Below, piece by piece: positions 42,300 to 50,445 of a stretch of 64,000 nt of DNA. The DNA is from JAIBBD01 sp041390685 (GTDB taxonomy: Bacteria > Chloroflexota > Dehalococcoidia > UBA2979), in NCBI GenBank assembly GCA_041390685.1, contig JAWKPL010000001.1:1054001-1118000 (forward strand), read 5' to 3'. A program made the position numbers and the translations under genes. The notes under the pieces were generated by a model that was not told the DNA's origin, searched no databases, and was given only the letters and a program-made list of their open reading frames with translations. Within the stretch, counting starts at the first letter, position 1. Every line of letters begins with the position of its first letter.

Positions 42300-42690
42300 T
42301 GCGCGTTCCTTTCTGCAACGAACGTGGAAGTTCGTCCTGGTGGATCTCAGTGAGCTGACCCCACACCTTGCGCGCGAAGTCCGACAACAGCCGCCCACTC
42401 GGAAGCTTGCTGTCGCGGAGGTCGTACTGCATGAGGTGCATGTCCAGCAGCCACAGCTCGTCCGCGGTCAGTGCGACCGGGATGTCTTCGTCGCTCGCGT
42501 CGAGGAAGACCGCGAGCAGCAGAGCCCGGAATCGACGCGCGGCGGTGGCTCTGGGATCCGACTCCCCGGAAAGCTCCTCCCCACCCTCGCGCGCACGCGG
42601 CAGGCTCATGGTTTGAGCCAGCCACTGCCGCTCATCCGGAGCAAGCCAGAGCACCGAACCTGGTCGATCTGAACTCATTCCCGCGTCCAT
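42205..42690 (-). CDS. Hypothetical protein
   Basis: This 161-residue product (ATG 42690; ATG 42678 is an alternative) is unrecognised. It begins VLWLAPDERQWLAQTMSL, has a helical RRFRALLLAVFLDASDED segment, then VALTADELWLLDMHLMQYDL and a Gly/Arg-poor helical C terminus ending in an acidic DTDESADAIAAAEALL. It has no signal peptide. The composition and codon pattern are those of a real soluble helical protein. It heads the small minus-strand gene group at 41.3-42.7 kb. Confidence 0.55.
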   Translation of the reverse strand: MDAGMSSDRPGSVLWLAPDERQWLAQTMSLPRAREGGEELSGESDPRATAARRFRALLLAVFLDASDEDIPVALTADELWLLDMHLMQYDLRDSKLPSGRLLSDFARKVWGQLTEIHQDELPRSLQKGTRNARANSDTDESADAIAAAEALLRPSEDAGTG

Positions 42691-42763
42691 GGCTTCACGC
42701 TAGCGCGGCGGATATCTCACTCACGCAAACGACATCGACCAGCCCGCAACAACCGTGGGGCCG

Positions 42764-42932
42764 TCAGTCATCCAGCCGGCCGATGGCCTCACGCGTTCGG
42801 GCTGTTGAACCGGCCCCCTGGCAGGCGCTGCAACGTGCGACGGACCTCGTCGCCGGCGCCCTGCGACTCCGCCCGCTCGATCAACTGCTGCTTCTCCGCC
42901 GGGTCGTCGATCCCCCGGAGGAACCTCTGCAT
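42764..42932 (-). pseudogene. DUF2795 small protein with a 3' frameshift
   Basis: From ATG 42932 (GAAGGTGA about 10 bases ahead) the frame encodes 47 residues typical of DUF2795: MQRFLRGIDDPAEKQQLIER, then a GAGDEV turn and TLQRLPGGRFNSPNA. It stops abruptly at 42789, before the family's usual closing helix. The missing end, EAIGRLDD and a stop, is readable immediately afterwards in another frame (42790 down to 42764). One extra base, or two missing ones, near 42791 would explain this. It may be a sequencing error, a recent mutation or a tolerated truncation. DUF2795 proteins are small, of unknown function, and common in GC-rich bacteria. Confidence 0.6.
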
Positions 42933-43066
42933 CTGTACCGGTTCACCTTCAGCATCGGACGGTCCTTCGCAGCGCCGCCTGGCGGCTCGCGCACGCGAAA
43001 GACGGGCGCGTGACCAGCGTGTCGCCGCATGGGGCGTCAGGTATCGAGCCGCTCGCAGAGGCGGGC

Positions 43067-44512
43067 TTACGGGAGGAGATCGAGAGGGTTGCGGACAATG
43101 CCGTTGCGCCGGATCTCGAAGTGAAGGTGCGCCCCGGTGGAGTAGCCGGTGTTTCCACTGATCCCGATGGTCTCTCCCTGACCCACGGTCTGACCCAGCG
43201 TGACCATGAACCTCGAGAGGTGCGCGTAACGGGTCAGGTAGCCATCGGCGTGTTGAATGTCGACGTAGTACCCATACGAGCAACAGGGGTCGCCGCCCAC
43301 GAAGACTACCTTGCCAGACGCACTCGCGACCACAGGCTGGAAGGCGACCGAGATGTCGATGCCCTTCGGGTGCGATGGTCCGAAGTACGAGGTGATGTTG
43401 CCGTACAGAGGCCAGATGAACTGGTATACGGGCTCGGGAGGCTGGGTCGGAGTGGGTTCCGGCGTCGGGGCAGGGGTAGCCGCTTCCTCAGGCACATCCG
43501 CTTCGTCGGGCTCGGCGACCGGATGATCTGCCGCCACCTCCGGAGCCGGTGGCGTGCCGTTCAGGACGAGGATCTGCATGCCCTCGAGCACCGTACTGGG
43601 GTCGTCGATGCGATTCCCGGGGAAACTCAGGATGTCGCTGAGGGTGACTCCGTACGCATCCACGATGTCGGCGAGGTTCTCACCCACCCGGATGTTGTGG
43701 AGGATACCGGGCGCGGCCGGGATCTGCAGGGTGGCGCCCACGACCAGGAGCGAACCCTCTGAGATGACGCCCGCGTTGTTGTTGATGACGTCCTGAATCC
43801 GGACGCCGAAGCTCGCCGCAATCCCGCTGACAGTGTCGCCGGGCTGCACCGCGTAGGTGTGATAGAGGGGCGGCGGCGCAGCCGGCGGCGACGCGGCAGA
43901 GGGCTTGTCCTCGAGCGCCGTCTGGCGCTGGCCGCTCGTGGGCATCTCGGAGGCGGCGGCAGCAGGGGTGGAGGCGCGCGAGGTGTCGGGCGCGACCTCG
44001 TCCGTGGACGACTCAGGTGGCGGGGCCGCGAGCGCGGCCGTCACCCACGCGGGGAGGGCCGTGTCGGACGAGACGGCGGCAACAGATGCGGTTGCCGTCG
44101 CCTCCGGCGTCCCCGGTCGGGAGGATGCCGGGGGACGGTCACGTTCGCCTGCAGCGTCGGATGCAAGGACCGTGTGACCGTCCGGGGACGCTGAAGCAGC
44201 GGGAAGGCCTGGAAGTGTCGACATGGCGAACGTCAGGTCGCGCTCGCCGGCCGAGGCGAGGCTGCCGAACAGCCCGACGGCGAGCAGCGCGGTAATGCCG
44301 AGGACGGCGAGGGTAACGAACGCGGGCGTGTGGGTCCGCCCGCGGGGCGTTGAGCCGGCGAACCTCCTCGCGCGCAGGAGACTGCGGTACTCGCGTGGTC
44401 GAGGGTGCAGTGGACGGCGTGTGGCGCGGCCACCGCGATCGGGTCCAGTGATGGTCGCCCCCAGCCAGACCCCGCCGCCGGAAATGGTAACGCGTCCTCT
44501 CGATATTGCCAC
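43067..44512 (-). CDS. Membrane-anchored M23 (LytM) peptidase with LysM repeats
   Basis: The 481-residue protein (GTG 44512) has an Arg-rich cytoplasmic N terminus, one membrane helix at about 65-88, an Ala/Pro-rich linker and two LysM modules: VQPGDTVSGIAASFGVRIQD at about 222-264 and VGENLADIVDAYGV further on. A second Pro/Thr-rich linker follows. The C-terminal M23 domain has SHPKGIDIS (His/Asp zinc ligands) and GAHLHFEIRRNG (HxH), so the metal site is complete. It should cut peptide cross-links of peptidoglycan during growth or division. It is divergent from another LysM protein; the parS-like site lies 45 bp ahead of its start. Confidence 0.9.
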   Translation of the reverse strand: MAISRGRVTISGGGVWLGATITGPDRGGRATRRPLHPRPREYRSLLRARRFAGSTPRGRTHTPAFVTLAVLGITALLAVGLFGSLASAGERDLTFAMSTLPGLPAASASPDGHTVLASDAAGERDRPPASSRPGTPEATATASVAAVSSDTALPAWVTAALAAPPPESSTDEVAPDTSRASTPAAAASEMPTSGQRQTALEDKPSAASPPAAPPPLYHTYAVQPGDTVSGIAASFGVRIQDVINNNAGVISEGSLLVVGATLQIPAAPGILHNIRVGENLADIVDAYGVTLSDILSFPGNRIDDPSTVLEGMQILVLNGTPPAPEVAADHPVAEPDEADVPEEAATPAPTPEPTPTQPPEPVYQFIWPLYGNITSYFGPSHPKGIDISVAFQPVVASASGKVVFVGGDPCCSYGYYVDIQHADGYLTRYAHLSRFMVTLGQTVGQGETIGISGNTGYSTGAHLHFEIRRNGIVRNPLDLLP

Positions 44513-44556
44513 CCCTCACGGCGCGATTGAACACGTATGTGAACTGAGGCACAAGG

Positions 44557-44572
44557 TGTTTCACGTGAAACC
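44557..44572. other. parS: parS centromere site (ParB binding)
   Basis: TGTTTCACGTGAAACC matches the bacterial parS consensus TGTTTCACGTGAAACA at 15 of 16 positions and contains the perfect 14-bp palindrome GTTTCACGTGAAAC (44558-44571). It lies between divergent LysM genes and within about 2 kb of the point where strand composition reverses. parS sites cluster near replication origins, where ParB spreads to organise segregation. Confidence 0.88.
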
Positions 44573-44683
44573 TCGATCCCGGCCGCGCTAGCCACGCCAT
44601 GGAGGCAGTACCATGAGCGGCGTGGCGGGGTGCACACGGGGCACGGCGGCGCTGTGCGCGCCGTGCGGTCGGAGGTACCTCGC

Positions 44684-46024
44684 GTGCGGCTCACGCAGCG
44701 TCTCGGATTCGTCACTTCGCATCTGCCATCGGCCGGCCCATCGCCCGCCATCCCCCTCGCAGCCCGACACCTCGGCCGGCGTCAGCTCATCGGCGCGCTG
44801 ACCGGTGTGGTCACCGGCGGAGCTCTGCTCTCGCAGCTCGGGCCCATCCGAGCGATCGCGGGGGCGGTGGGAAGCCTCGAAGGCGGCCCGCGGCGACCGT
44901 CCGCGAGCGCGACCAATGCCCATCACCTCGCCTGGGTATGGCAGTTTCGGCACGACGGCGACCCCGCGTTCATCCGCGACACGCTGGCGTCCCATGGCCT
45001 CGGCGTCGCCTTGAAGACACACGACGGAACGGAATGGATGTCGCGGTACGACCCGAGCGCGAACGCGGTCTCGGGCCCCCGCCGGGTGGAGGCCTTCGCG
45101 GCGTTCTTCGAGAACAGCGGCGTGCCGTTCCACGCATGGTGCGTCGTGACGGGCACTGACCCCGACGGTGAGGCACAGATCGCCTCGGACGTGCTGGACG
45201 CGGGAGCGCGGAGCCTGTTCCTGGATCTGGAGCCACACAAGGGGTTCTGGACAGGGACTCCCGAGGCAGCGCTGCGGTTCGGGGAGGCGTTGCGGAGGCT
45301 GCAGCCCTCGGCGCGGCTGTCGACCTCGGTCGACGCGCGGCCGTGGACGATCGACCGTATCCCGATCGGCGAGTTCGCGGCGTTCTCGGACGAGATCTCG
45401 CCGCAGGCGTACTGGCACACCTTCTCGAGCCTCGAGAACCTGGGCCGGTACGTCGCGAGCGGGGACCTGGTGGGGCCAGCCGGGATCACGCCGGGGTTCG
45501 TGATTGGCGCCGCCACGCGCCGTCTCGCCTCGTACGGGTTGCCGATCCATCCGATCGGGGATGGGACGGCAGTGGCCTCGAATGGGTGGCGGGAGTTCGT
45601 CGACTCCTCGTTCGGGGCGCGGGCGGATGCGGTCTCGGTATGGCGCTTCGGGGTGGCGGACCCGGCGATCTGGCCGCTGCTGGGGGAGCTGGCACCTCGG
45701 GTGGGGTGGTATGTGGTGCAGCCGGGGGACACGCTGGTGGCGATCGCGGAGCACTGGGGCACCTCGGTGGGGGCGATCATGGCGGCTAACGAAATCGCGA
45801 ATCCAAATGTGGTTATTGCGGGGACGCGGCTGCGCATGCCGTATGGCGCCGTCCCGCACGTCGATGCGGCGAGCAGTTCGGAGGAGGCGTACATCGTGGC
45901 GAGTGGGGATACGCTGTGGGGCATCGCGCAGCGCTTCGATACGAGTGTCGAGGCGCTGATGCGGGTGAACGGTCTGTCGGATGCGGGCTTGCTCCTCGTG
46001 GGGCAGCGGCTGGTGCTGCCGTAA
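44684..46024 (+). CDS. Secreted TIM-barrel-like protein with two C-terminal LysM modules
   Basis: From GTG 44684 (GGAGG eight bases before) the protein has 446 residues. The N terminus has a Tat-like GRRQLIGALTGVVTGGALLS signal. The central 250 residues look like a TIM-barrel glycosidase-related domain: HHLAWVWQFRHDGDPAFI, ARSLFLDLEPHKGFW (a DLE motif at a strand end) and FSDEISPQAYWHTF. Two LysM repeats follow (VQPGDTLVAIAEHWGTSVGA and VASGDTLWGIAQRFDTSVEA) that would bind peptidoglycan. It is probably a wall hydrolase or wall-bound sugar-binding protein; the active site is not proven. The stop shares a base with the apt start (TAATG). Confidence 0.75.
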   Translation: MRLTQRLGFVTSHLPSAGPSPAIPLAARHLGRRQLIGALTGVVTGGALLSQLGPIRAIAGAVGSLEGGPRRPSASATNAHHLAWVWQFRHDGDPAFIRDTLASHGLGVALKTHDGTEWMSRYDPSANAVSGPRRVEAFAAFFENSGVPFHAWCVVTGTDPDGEAQIASDVLDAGARSLFLDLEPHKGFWTGTPEAALRFGEALRRLQPSARLSTSVDARPWTIDRIPIGEFAAFSDEISPQAYWHTFSSLENLGRYVASGDLVGPAGITPGFVIGAATRRLASYGLPIHPIGDGTAVASNGWREFVDSSFGARADAVSVWRFGVADPAIWPLLGELAPRVGWYVVQPGDTLVAIAEHWGTSVGAIMAANEIANPNVVIAGTRLRMPYGAVPHVDAASSSEEAYIVASGDTLWGIAQRFDTSVEALMRVNGLSDAGLLLVGQRLVLP

Positions 46025-46563
46025 TGGCGGCGACGGACGCGGCGCAGGCGGCTCGATGGCGGGAGTTGATCCGGGAGGTGCCGGACTTCCCGCAGCCGGG
46101 GGTGCTGTTCCGGGACATTACGCCGCTGCTGCATGACCCGGCGGCGTTGCGGTCGGCGAACGATGCGCTGGCGGCGGCGGGGGAGTCATTCGAGCCGACG
46201 CTGGTGGCGGGGGTGGAGGCGCGAGGCTTCATCTTCGGGGTGCCGGTGGCGGAGCGGCTGGGGCTGCCGTTCGTGCCGATGCGGAAGCCGGGGCGGCTGC
46301 CGGCGGCGTACGCCTCGGTGGCGTACGAGCTGGAGTACGGGGAGACATCGCTGGAGCTGCATCGGGACCCGTCCGTGGCGGGGCACCGGGTGCTGGTGGT
46401 GGACGACCTGCTGGCGACGGGCGGCACGGCGGAGGCGGCGGCGCGGCTGGTGGCGGAGCTGGGCGGCGAAGTGGCGGGGTTCGCGTTCTTCATCGAGCTG
46501 TCGGAGCTGGCCGGGCGGATCCGGCTGGGGCGGCGGCCGGTGGCGGCGCTGGTGTCGTTCTGA
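46024..46563 (+). CDS. apt: Adenine phosphoribosyltransferase
   Basis: This 179-residue protein converts adenine and PRPP to AMP in purine salvage. It opens WRELIREVPDFPQPGVLFRDITPLL, the Apt-specific start, in two adjacent segments, has ARGFIFG and PFVPMRKPGRLP, and shows the PRPP-binding motif VLVVDDLLATGGTAEAA. The length is normal. Its ATG overlaps the stop of the LysM gene by one base, so the two are translationally coupled although functionally unrelated. Confidence 0.95.
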   Translation: MAATDAAQAARWRELIREVPDFPQPGVLFRDITPLLHDPAALRSANDALAAAGESFEPTLVAGVEARGFIFGVPVAERLGLPFVPMRKPGRLPAAYASVAYELEYGETSLELHRDPSVAGHRVLVVDDLLATGGTAEAAARLVAELGGEVAGFAFFIELSELAGRIRLGRRPVAALVSF

Positions 46564-46715
46564 GCGCGGCGGGCGTGGGGTGACCTCGAGGGGGCGGGGC
46601 GGGCCGGGGGCCCGCCGGGCGTCCGGCCCGTCCTCTCTTACCCCTCGGATGGCCGGCGGTCGTAGGGCCCCGGCGGGGCGCTTCGTGGCGCCCCGGGGCG
46701 GGTGAGGGCGGCGCG

Positions 46716-47252
46716 GTGCAGCTGCGGCGGGCGTCCGGGGTGGAGCTGGTGAAGCGGGGGCGGTGGTTCCTGGCGGAGCACCGGGTGGTGACCGCGCGGG
46801 GGGTGGTGCTGGCGCGGCTGGACGCGGGGGAGCACGGACGGGCGCGCGCCGAGGTGGAGGCGGGCGGGGTGGCGGCGGTGGCCCGCGAGGGCGACCGGGT
46901 GCTGTGGTGGGCCCGGGACGGGTTCTACTGGGGCGAGGGGGCGATGACCTCGGAGGAGGTGGCGCTGCTGCTGTGGGACCGGGCGCGGCGGCAGGAGGCG
47001 CGGATCGAGCGCCTCCGAAAGCTGCGGGCGCGGGAGTCGCAGGTGGCGGCGGCGCAGCGGGCGCGCATCCCGGAGGAGGTGCGGGTATCGGTGTGGGTGC
47101 GCGACGAGGGGCGCTGCGTGCGATGCGGGTCGGAGGATGATCTGCAGTTCGACCATGTGATCCCGGTGTCGCGGGGCGGGTCGAACGCGGTCGAGAACGT
47201 ACAGGTGCTGTGCGGGGACTGTAATCGGCTCAAGGGTGACGGGGTGGTTTAG
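46716..47252 (+). CDS. HNH endonuclease-domain protein
   Basis: This 178-residue product (GTG 46716) ends in a complete HNH nuclease domain: VSVWVRDEGRCVRCGSEDDL, then FDHVIPVSRGGSNAVENVQ and LCGDCNRLKGDG, with both CxxC zinc knuckles and the His/Asn catalytic residues. The N-terminal 110 residues are Arg/Ala/Glu-rich and unrecognised, with a helical EVALLLWDRARRQEARIERL stretch that may bind DNA. It lies at the left border of a slightly lower-GC block with DNA-modification genes and may belong functionally with them, or be a stand-alone homing-type or repair nuclease. Confidence 0.85.
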   Translation: MQLRRASGVELVKRGRWFLAEHRVVTARGVVLARLDAGEHGRARAEVEAGGVAAVAREGDRVLWWARDGFYWGEGAMTSEEVALLLWDRARRQEARIERLRKLRARESQVAAAQRARIPEEVRVSVWVRDEGRCVRCGSEDDLQFDHVIPVSRGGSNAVENVQVLCGDCNRLKGDGVV

Positions 47253-47580
47253 GGGACGGCGTTACAGGGTCTCTCAGGGCATCGAGGGCGCGGCGGTTCA
47301 GTTGGATGACGATGCGAGCGGCGGCCCGAAACGGGTTTTCCGGGGGCACGGGCGGAGCGCTTGGTGCGTTCTCGGAGTTCAGACTGCGGCTCCTCGTGAG
47401 GCCCTCACTGCGGGGGCTTCCGAGCGAGTGAAATGCGGTGGCTCGCTGATCACGAGAATGCACCGTTCCCAGCTGCATCGGTGTTGGCCGTGCCCGGAGG
47501 GCACAATCTCGACATCAAGTCCAGTTCGGGCTAATGGTGGAGTGTCGTGAATGGCCGGCTGCAGACTGGAGAGGGCCTCA
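47253..47580. other. Non-coding gap at the island border
   Basis: About 330 bp without a convincing gene. Short frames on both strands have no ribosome-binding site and no family resemblance; the minus frame 47230-47478 contains a stretch, PFRAAARIVIQLNRRALDAL, that could be the remains of a coding sequence. The A/T content rises toward the methylase gene. No att-type duplication or IS end is seen. Confidence 0.4.
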
Positions 47581-48483
47581 ATGAACCCAGCAAAGGCTGT
47601 CGCGACGCGGCGTTTCGGCACGCTTTCGCCCCTGAGGTACCCTGGCGGCAAAGCAGCCCTCGCGGGTTTCTTTGCTGATATCATTAAGGAGATCGGCCTT
47701 TCTTCGCCTCGCTACGTCGAACCTTACGCCGGCGGAGCCGGCGCAGGGATCGCGCTGCTCGAGCATGGGTTAGTCGGCAGGCTCGTGATCAACGACCTCG
47801 ACCCCGCGGTCCATGCATTTTGGCACAGCGTGATCCACGAGACGGACCAATTCGTCCGCCTGATCGAGGACGCGCCCCTGACCGTTCCCGAGTGGCTGCT
47901 GCAGCGCGATGTTTACCGCGCGGCCGACGAATCTGACCTGCTGTCGCTCGGATTCGCGTTCTTTTACTTGAACCGAACGAACCGATCCGGAGTGCTGCGG
48001 GGCGGAGTTATCGGAGGCCTACGCCAGACGGGCACCTACAAGATCGATGCGCGCTTCAATCGTGAGGCCCTGTGCGATCGTGTTCGCACCATCGGGCGCC
48101 TCAAAGACCAGATCGACGTCAGGAACACAGACGGTCGCGCCATGATCCTGGAGGTCGCCAACGACGTGAACACCTTCATGTACATCGACCCGCCCTACGT
48201 TCGCGCTGGGGCTCGACTGTACCTGAACTCGTTCGAACATCGGGATCACGCTGCACTCGCGACGGTTGTGAACGCTGTCAGCAGCGCTCACTGGCTCCTG
48301 ACGTATGACCTGTCGCCGCTGATCGAGCAGCTTTACGCAGGCAGGTTCCAGCGTCGATATACCCTCAACTACTCTGCCCGCCATCCCGGGCAGTCCGATG
48401 AGATGATGGTCGCCTCCGGCGGAGTGGCGGCCGCAATCGAACGTATCGAGGCGTTTCCTAGGGCACCCGCAACAGGAACCTGA
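47581..48483 (+). CDS. D12-class DNA adenine methyltransferase (Dam-like)
   Basis: From ATG 47581 (GAGAGGG 5-8 bases before) the protein has 300 residues. It carries SPLRYPGGKAALAGFFADII and VEPYAGGAGAGIALL, the SAM-binding FxGxG-type motif I of D12 methylases, and MYIDPPYVRAG, the catalytic DPPY. SAHWLLTYDLSP follows in the C-terminal part, all in the expected order. It methylates the N6 position of adenine; the target sequence is unknown and no restriction endonuclease is adjacent. The GC content and codon choice are lower than in the surroundings, which suggests transfer. It is convergent with the ParB-like gene (26-bp overlap). Confidence 0.9.
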   Translation: MNPAKAVATRRFGTLSPLRYPGGKAALAGFFADIIKEIGLSSPRYVEPYAGGAGAGIALLEHGLVGRLVINDLDPAVHAFWHSVIHETDQFVRLIEDAPLTVPEWLLQRDVYRAADESDLLSLGFAFFYLNRTNRSGVLRGGVIGGLRQTGTYKIDARFNREALCDRVRTIGRLKDQIDVRNTDGRAMILEVANDVNTFMYIDPPYVRAGARLYLNSFEHRDHAALATVVNAVSSAHWLLTYDLSPLIEQLYAGRFQRRYTLNYSARHPGQSDEMMVASGGVAAAIERIEAFPRAPATGT

Positions 48484-49957
48484 CCAGCGGCTGCACGACC
48501 CGCCAAGCGTCATGGACCTGCGCACCCTGAACATCAACATTCACACTGTGAGTGACCAGGTTGAACCACTCGCCCGTCCCCGGTGTCGCGCTCGCGCGCC
48601 GGCTGGTTCGATTAATGGTCGAAATCGCGTTAGCCAGAGGGCCGTTGTGTCCGTAGTCGGCCGTTACCCGAACCATGACCTCGCTCAGCATCCCGGTCGC
48701 CGCAGGTCCCGTCTTCGTGTCGTAGTGCTCCTTGATGGCGGCTTCGATCACGGACCGCATCAACATCACCGCCGCTGCGGGGAACTCGAACACATCTATA
48801 CGCCGGAGCTCTCTGACTCGGTGCTTCAGCGGAAGCGGAAGCGGCTCCTCGTCGATCCCCGAGAAGTCGAGGCGCGTCTTTGTCCCAGGATCGTTTGGGC
48901 CCCGGCGGGGGGAGTCTGCAGGGGGTGCGGATCGAGGGCCGGTGTCGTGATTCGCTTGTCCGCCTTGCGCAGGCTCATCCGGGGACGCGCTCCATTGCGT
49001 AGAACTCGATTCACGTTCGATAGCCGAGGCGTCGGATGCCATGTCGTCGTCGACCGTTTGCCTGGATGCTGTCGTGTCGTCGGTTGTTTCGGCAGAGCTG
49101 GCACGTGGCCGCATCTCGCGGAGTAGGGCATCGAACTCCGGCGAGCCGCGCTTGAGCCCCTTGCGAGTGCTCAGATCTCCGGACAAAAATCCCCGAAGCA
49201 GCCGCTCGAGCGCGAACACCTCCTCGGACGTCGTAGGGCGCTCCGAGATGCTACCCGCGTCCCCGAACGTGAGGCCGATAGCCGACTGGATGGCGGGGTT
49301 TCGGTAGGCATACTCGAACGACGACATCGCCAGCTTGTCGCTGCGGGCGTACTCCGCGAGCTCGCGATCCTTGAAAGGGACCGACCGCAACATCTCCCGC
49401 ACATGCCCCATCCTGATCAGGCGCGGCACATCCTTGATCGCCGGGAACTGCTCCTTGAGCCCCTGGGCCGAAGCTCCACCGTTCAACTGCGCAAGAACGA
49501 ACTTGGCTTGTTCGTCGAGGCTCCATGCCCGTTTCGATTCGCCAATGTGCAGCCGGGCGAGGACCGGCGCGGCAGCCGCACGATCCGGGAATCGCATAAC
49601 CCGGATTCGTTGGGGCAAGTTCGCTGCCTCGAGCGGATACCGCCGGAGGAGTCTCTGGAGTTCGAGCTCGTACGCCGGCACGAGCGAGGGATCGAGAAGC
49701 GCACGGAGTGCCGAGAGTCGACGGTTTCCTTCGAGGATGGTGAGCCGACCGAACTCTTGCACCACGAGCGGAAGCTCGTTGTCGACGTACCCGTCCCGTA
49801 GTATGAGACGAGCCACGGCCATTGAGTCGCTTTCCGAGAAGAGGTAGTTCATGGCTGCGTGCTCTGTCGGTTGATCGACCGGGAAGCGGTAGTTCCTAAG
49901 GTCTAGCGTCAGCCGCCGAACTTCGGCTTCTTCGATCGGAAACTGCGAGTACGCCAT
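48458..49957 (-). CDS. ParB-like N-terminal domain protein with HEPN-like C terminus
   Basis: This 499-residue protein (ATG 49957, GGAGGGTGAC ahead) opens with a ParB/Srx-like domain: VDNELPLVVQEFGRLTILEG and then NRRLSALRAL, the EGNRR box, then GESKRAWSLDEQAKFVLAQL. The middle is helical (about 170-270). A disordered, Ser/Thr/Asp-rich linker (about 280-350) precedes a C-terminal helical unit, FPAAAVMLMRSVIEAAIKEH ... FNLVTHSVNVDVQGAQVHDA, which resembles HEPN/DUF4145-type domains. ParB-like domains occur in plasmid partition, phage and defence proteins. No chromosomal-type ParB C-terminus is present, so this is not the chromosomal ParB. Its tail-to-tail overlap with the methylase suggests a shared module. 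Confidence 0.7.
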   Translation of the reverse strand: MAYSQFPIEEAEVRRLTLDLRNYRFPVDQPTEHAAMNYLFSESDSMAVARLILRDGYVDNELPLVVQEFGRLTILEGNRRLSALRALLDPSLVPAYELELQRLLRRYPLEAANLPQRIRVMRFPDRAAAAPVLARLHIGESKRAWSLDEQAKFVLAQLNGGASAQGLKEQFPAIKDVPRLIRMGHVREMLRSVPFKDRELAEYARSDKLAMSSFEYAYRNPAIQSAIGLTFGDAGSISERPTTSEEVFALERLLRGFLSGDLSTRKGLKRGSPEFDALLREMRPRASSAETTDDTTASRQTVDDDMASDASAIERESSSTQWSASPDEPAQGGQANHDTGPRSAPPADSPRRGPNDPGTKTRLDFSGIDEEPLPLPLKHRVRELRRIDVFEFPAAAVMLMRSVIEAAIKEHYDTKTGPAATGMLSEVMVRVTADYGHNGPLANAISTINRTSRRASATPGTGEWFNLVTHSVNVDVQGAQVHDAWRVVQPLVRFLLRVP

Positions 49958-50445
49958 GTCACCCTCCGCGCGGCATCGTAATGTATTCAGCGCCTAGCGA
50001 GGGAATCGCTCTTTTCATGACCAGCGCGCCCGTCGCCTGAGACGGCGGGTGGTGGCTCGGACAATCCATCCTTCCGCCAATCACAAGGGCTGCCCCCCTT
50101 GTACTCCCCGACGCGAGCGTTGATCGTCCTCGGATCGTGCTTGCTAGCGAGCGCGGATGGATTCGTGGCTTCTCGATCGGTGAGCGATTGGGAGCGCGCC
50201 GCCTTGCGGCGCTATGAGGTCGGACTCGTTCGGCGGAGAGAGGGTGTAGACTGAGGGGAGCGTCGCGATGGCGCTGTCTCCCGTTCCTCCGAGCCGTCCA
50301 GCAAACGCTTCTGTCGAGCATGAGACACCAGGAGGGGGCCCGAGCCGGCCTCCGCGGTGCCGGTCTGCCCGGCGGAGGGTCGTTTGCCCGTGGCACAGCA
50401 TGTGTATGTCCGGGGCCTGCCCTCGGATGCGGCGGAGTGGGACCG
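49958..50445. other. Gap with promoter-like sequences but no clear gene
   Basis: About 490 bp. The left part holds the ribosome-binding site and probable promoter (TACATT or TACGAT boxes on the minus strand) of the ParB-like gene. The right part has TAGACT at about 50246, a possible -10 for the small + strand genes downstream. A + frame from ATG 50268 has a ribosome-binding site, but its composition (Pro/Arg/Cys-rich) is unlike a conserved protein, and it overlaps the better-supported gene at 50446. Confidence 0.4.

Noticed and set aside
48458..49957. The ParB-like protein as chromosomal ParB acting on the nearby parS
   Set aside because: It lacks the chromosomal ParB HTH and C-terminal dimer domain, has no parA partner and lies in a low-GC block; only the N-terminal box is shared.
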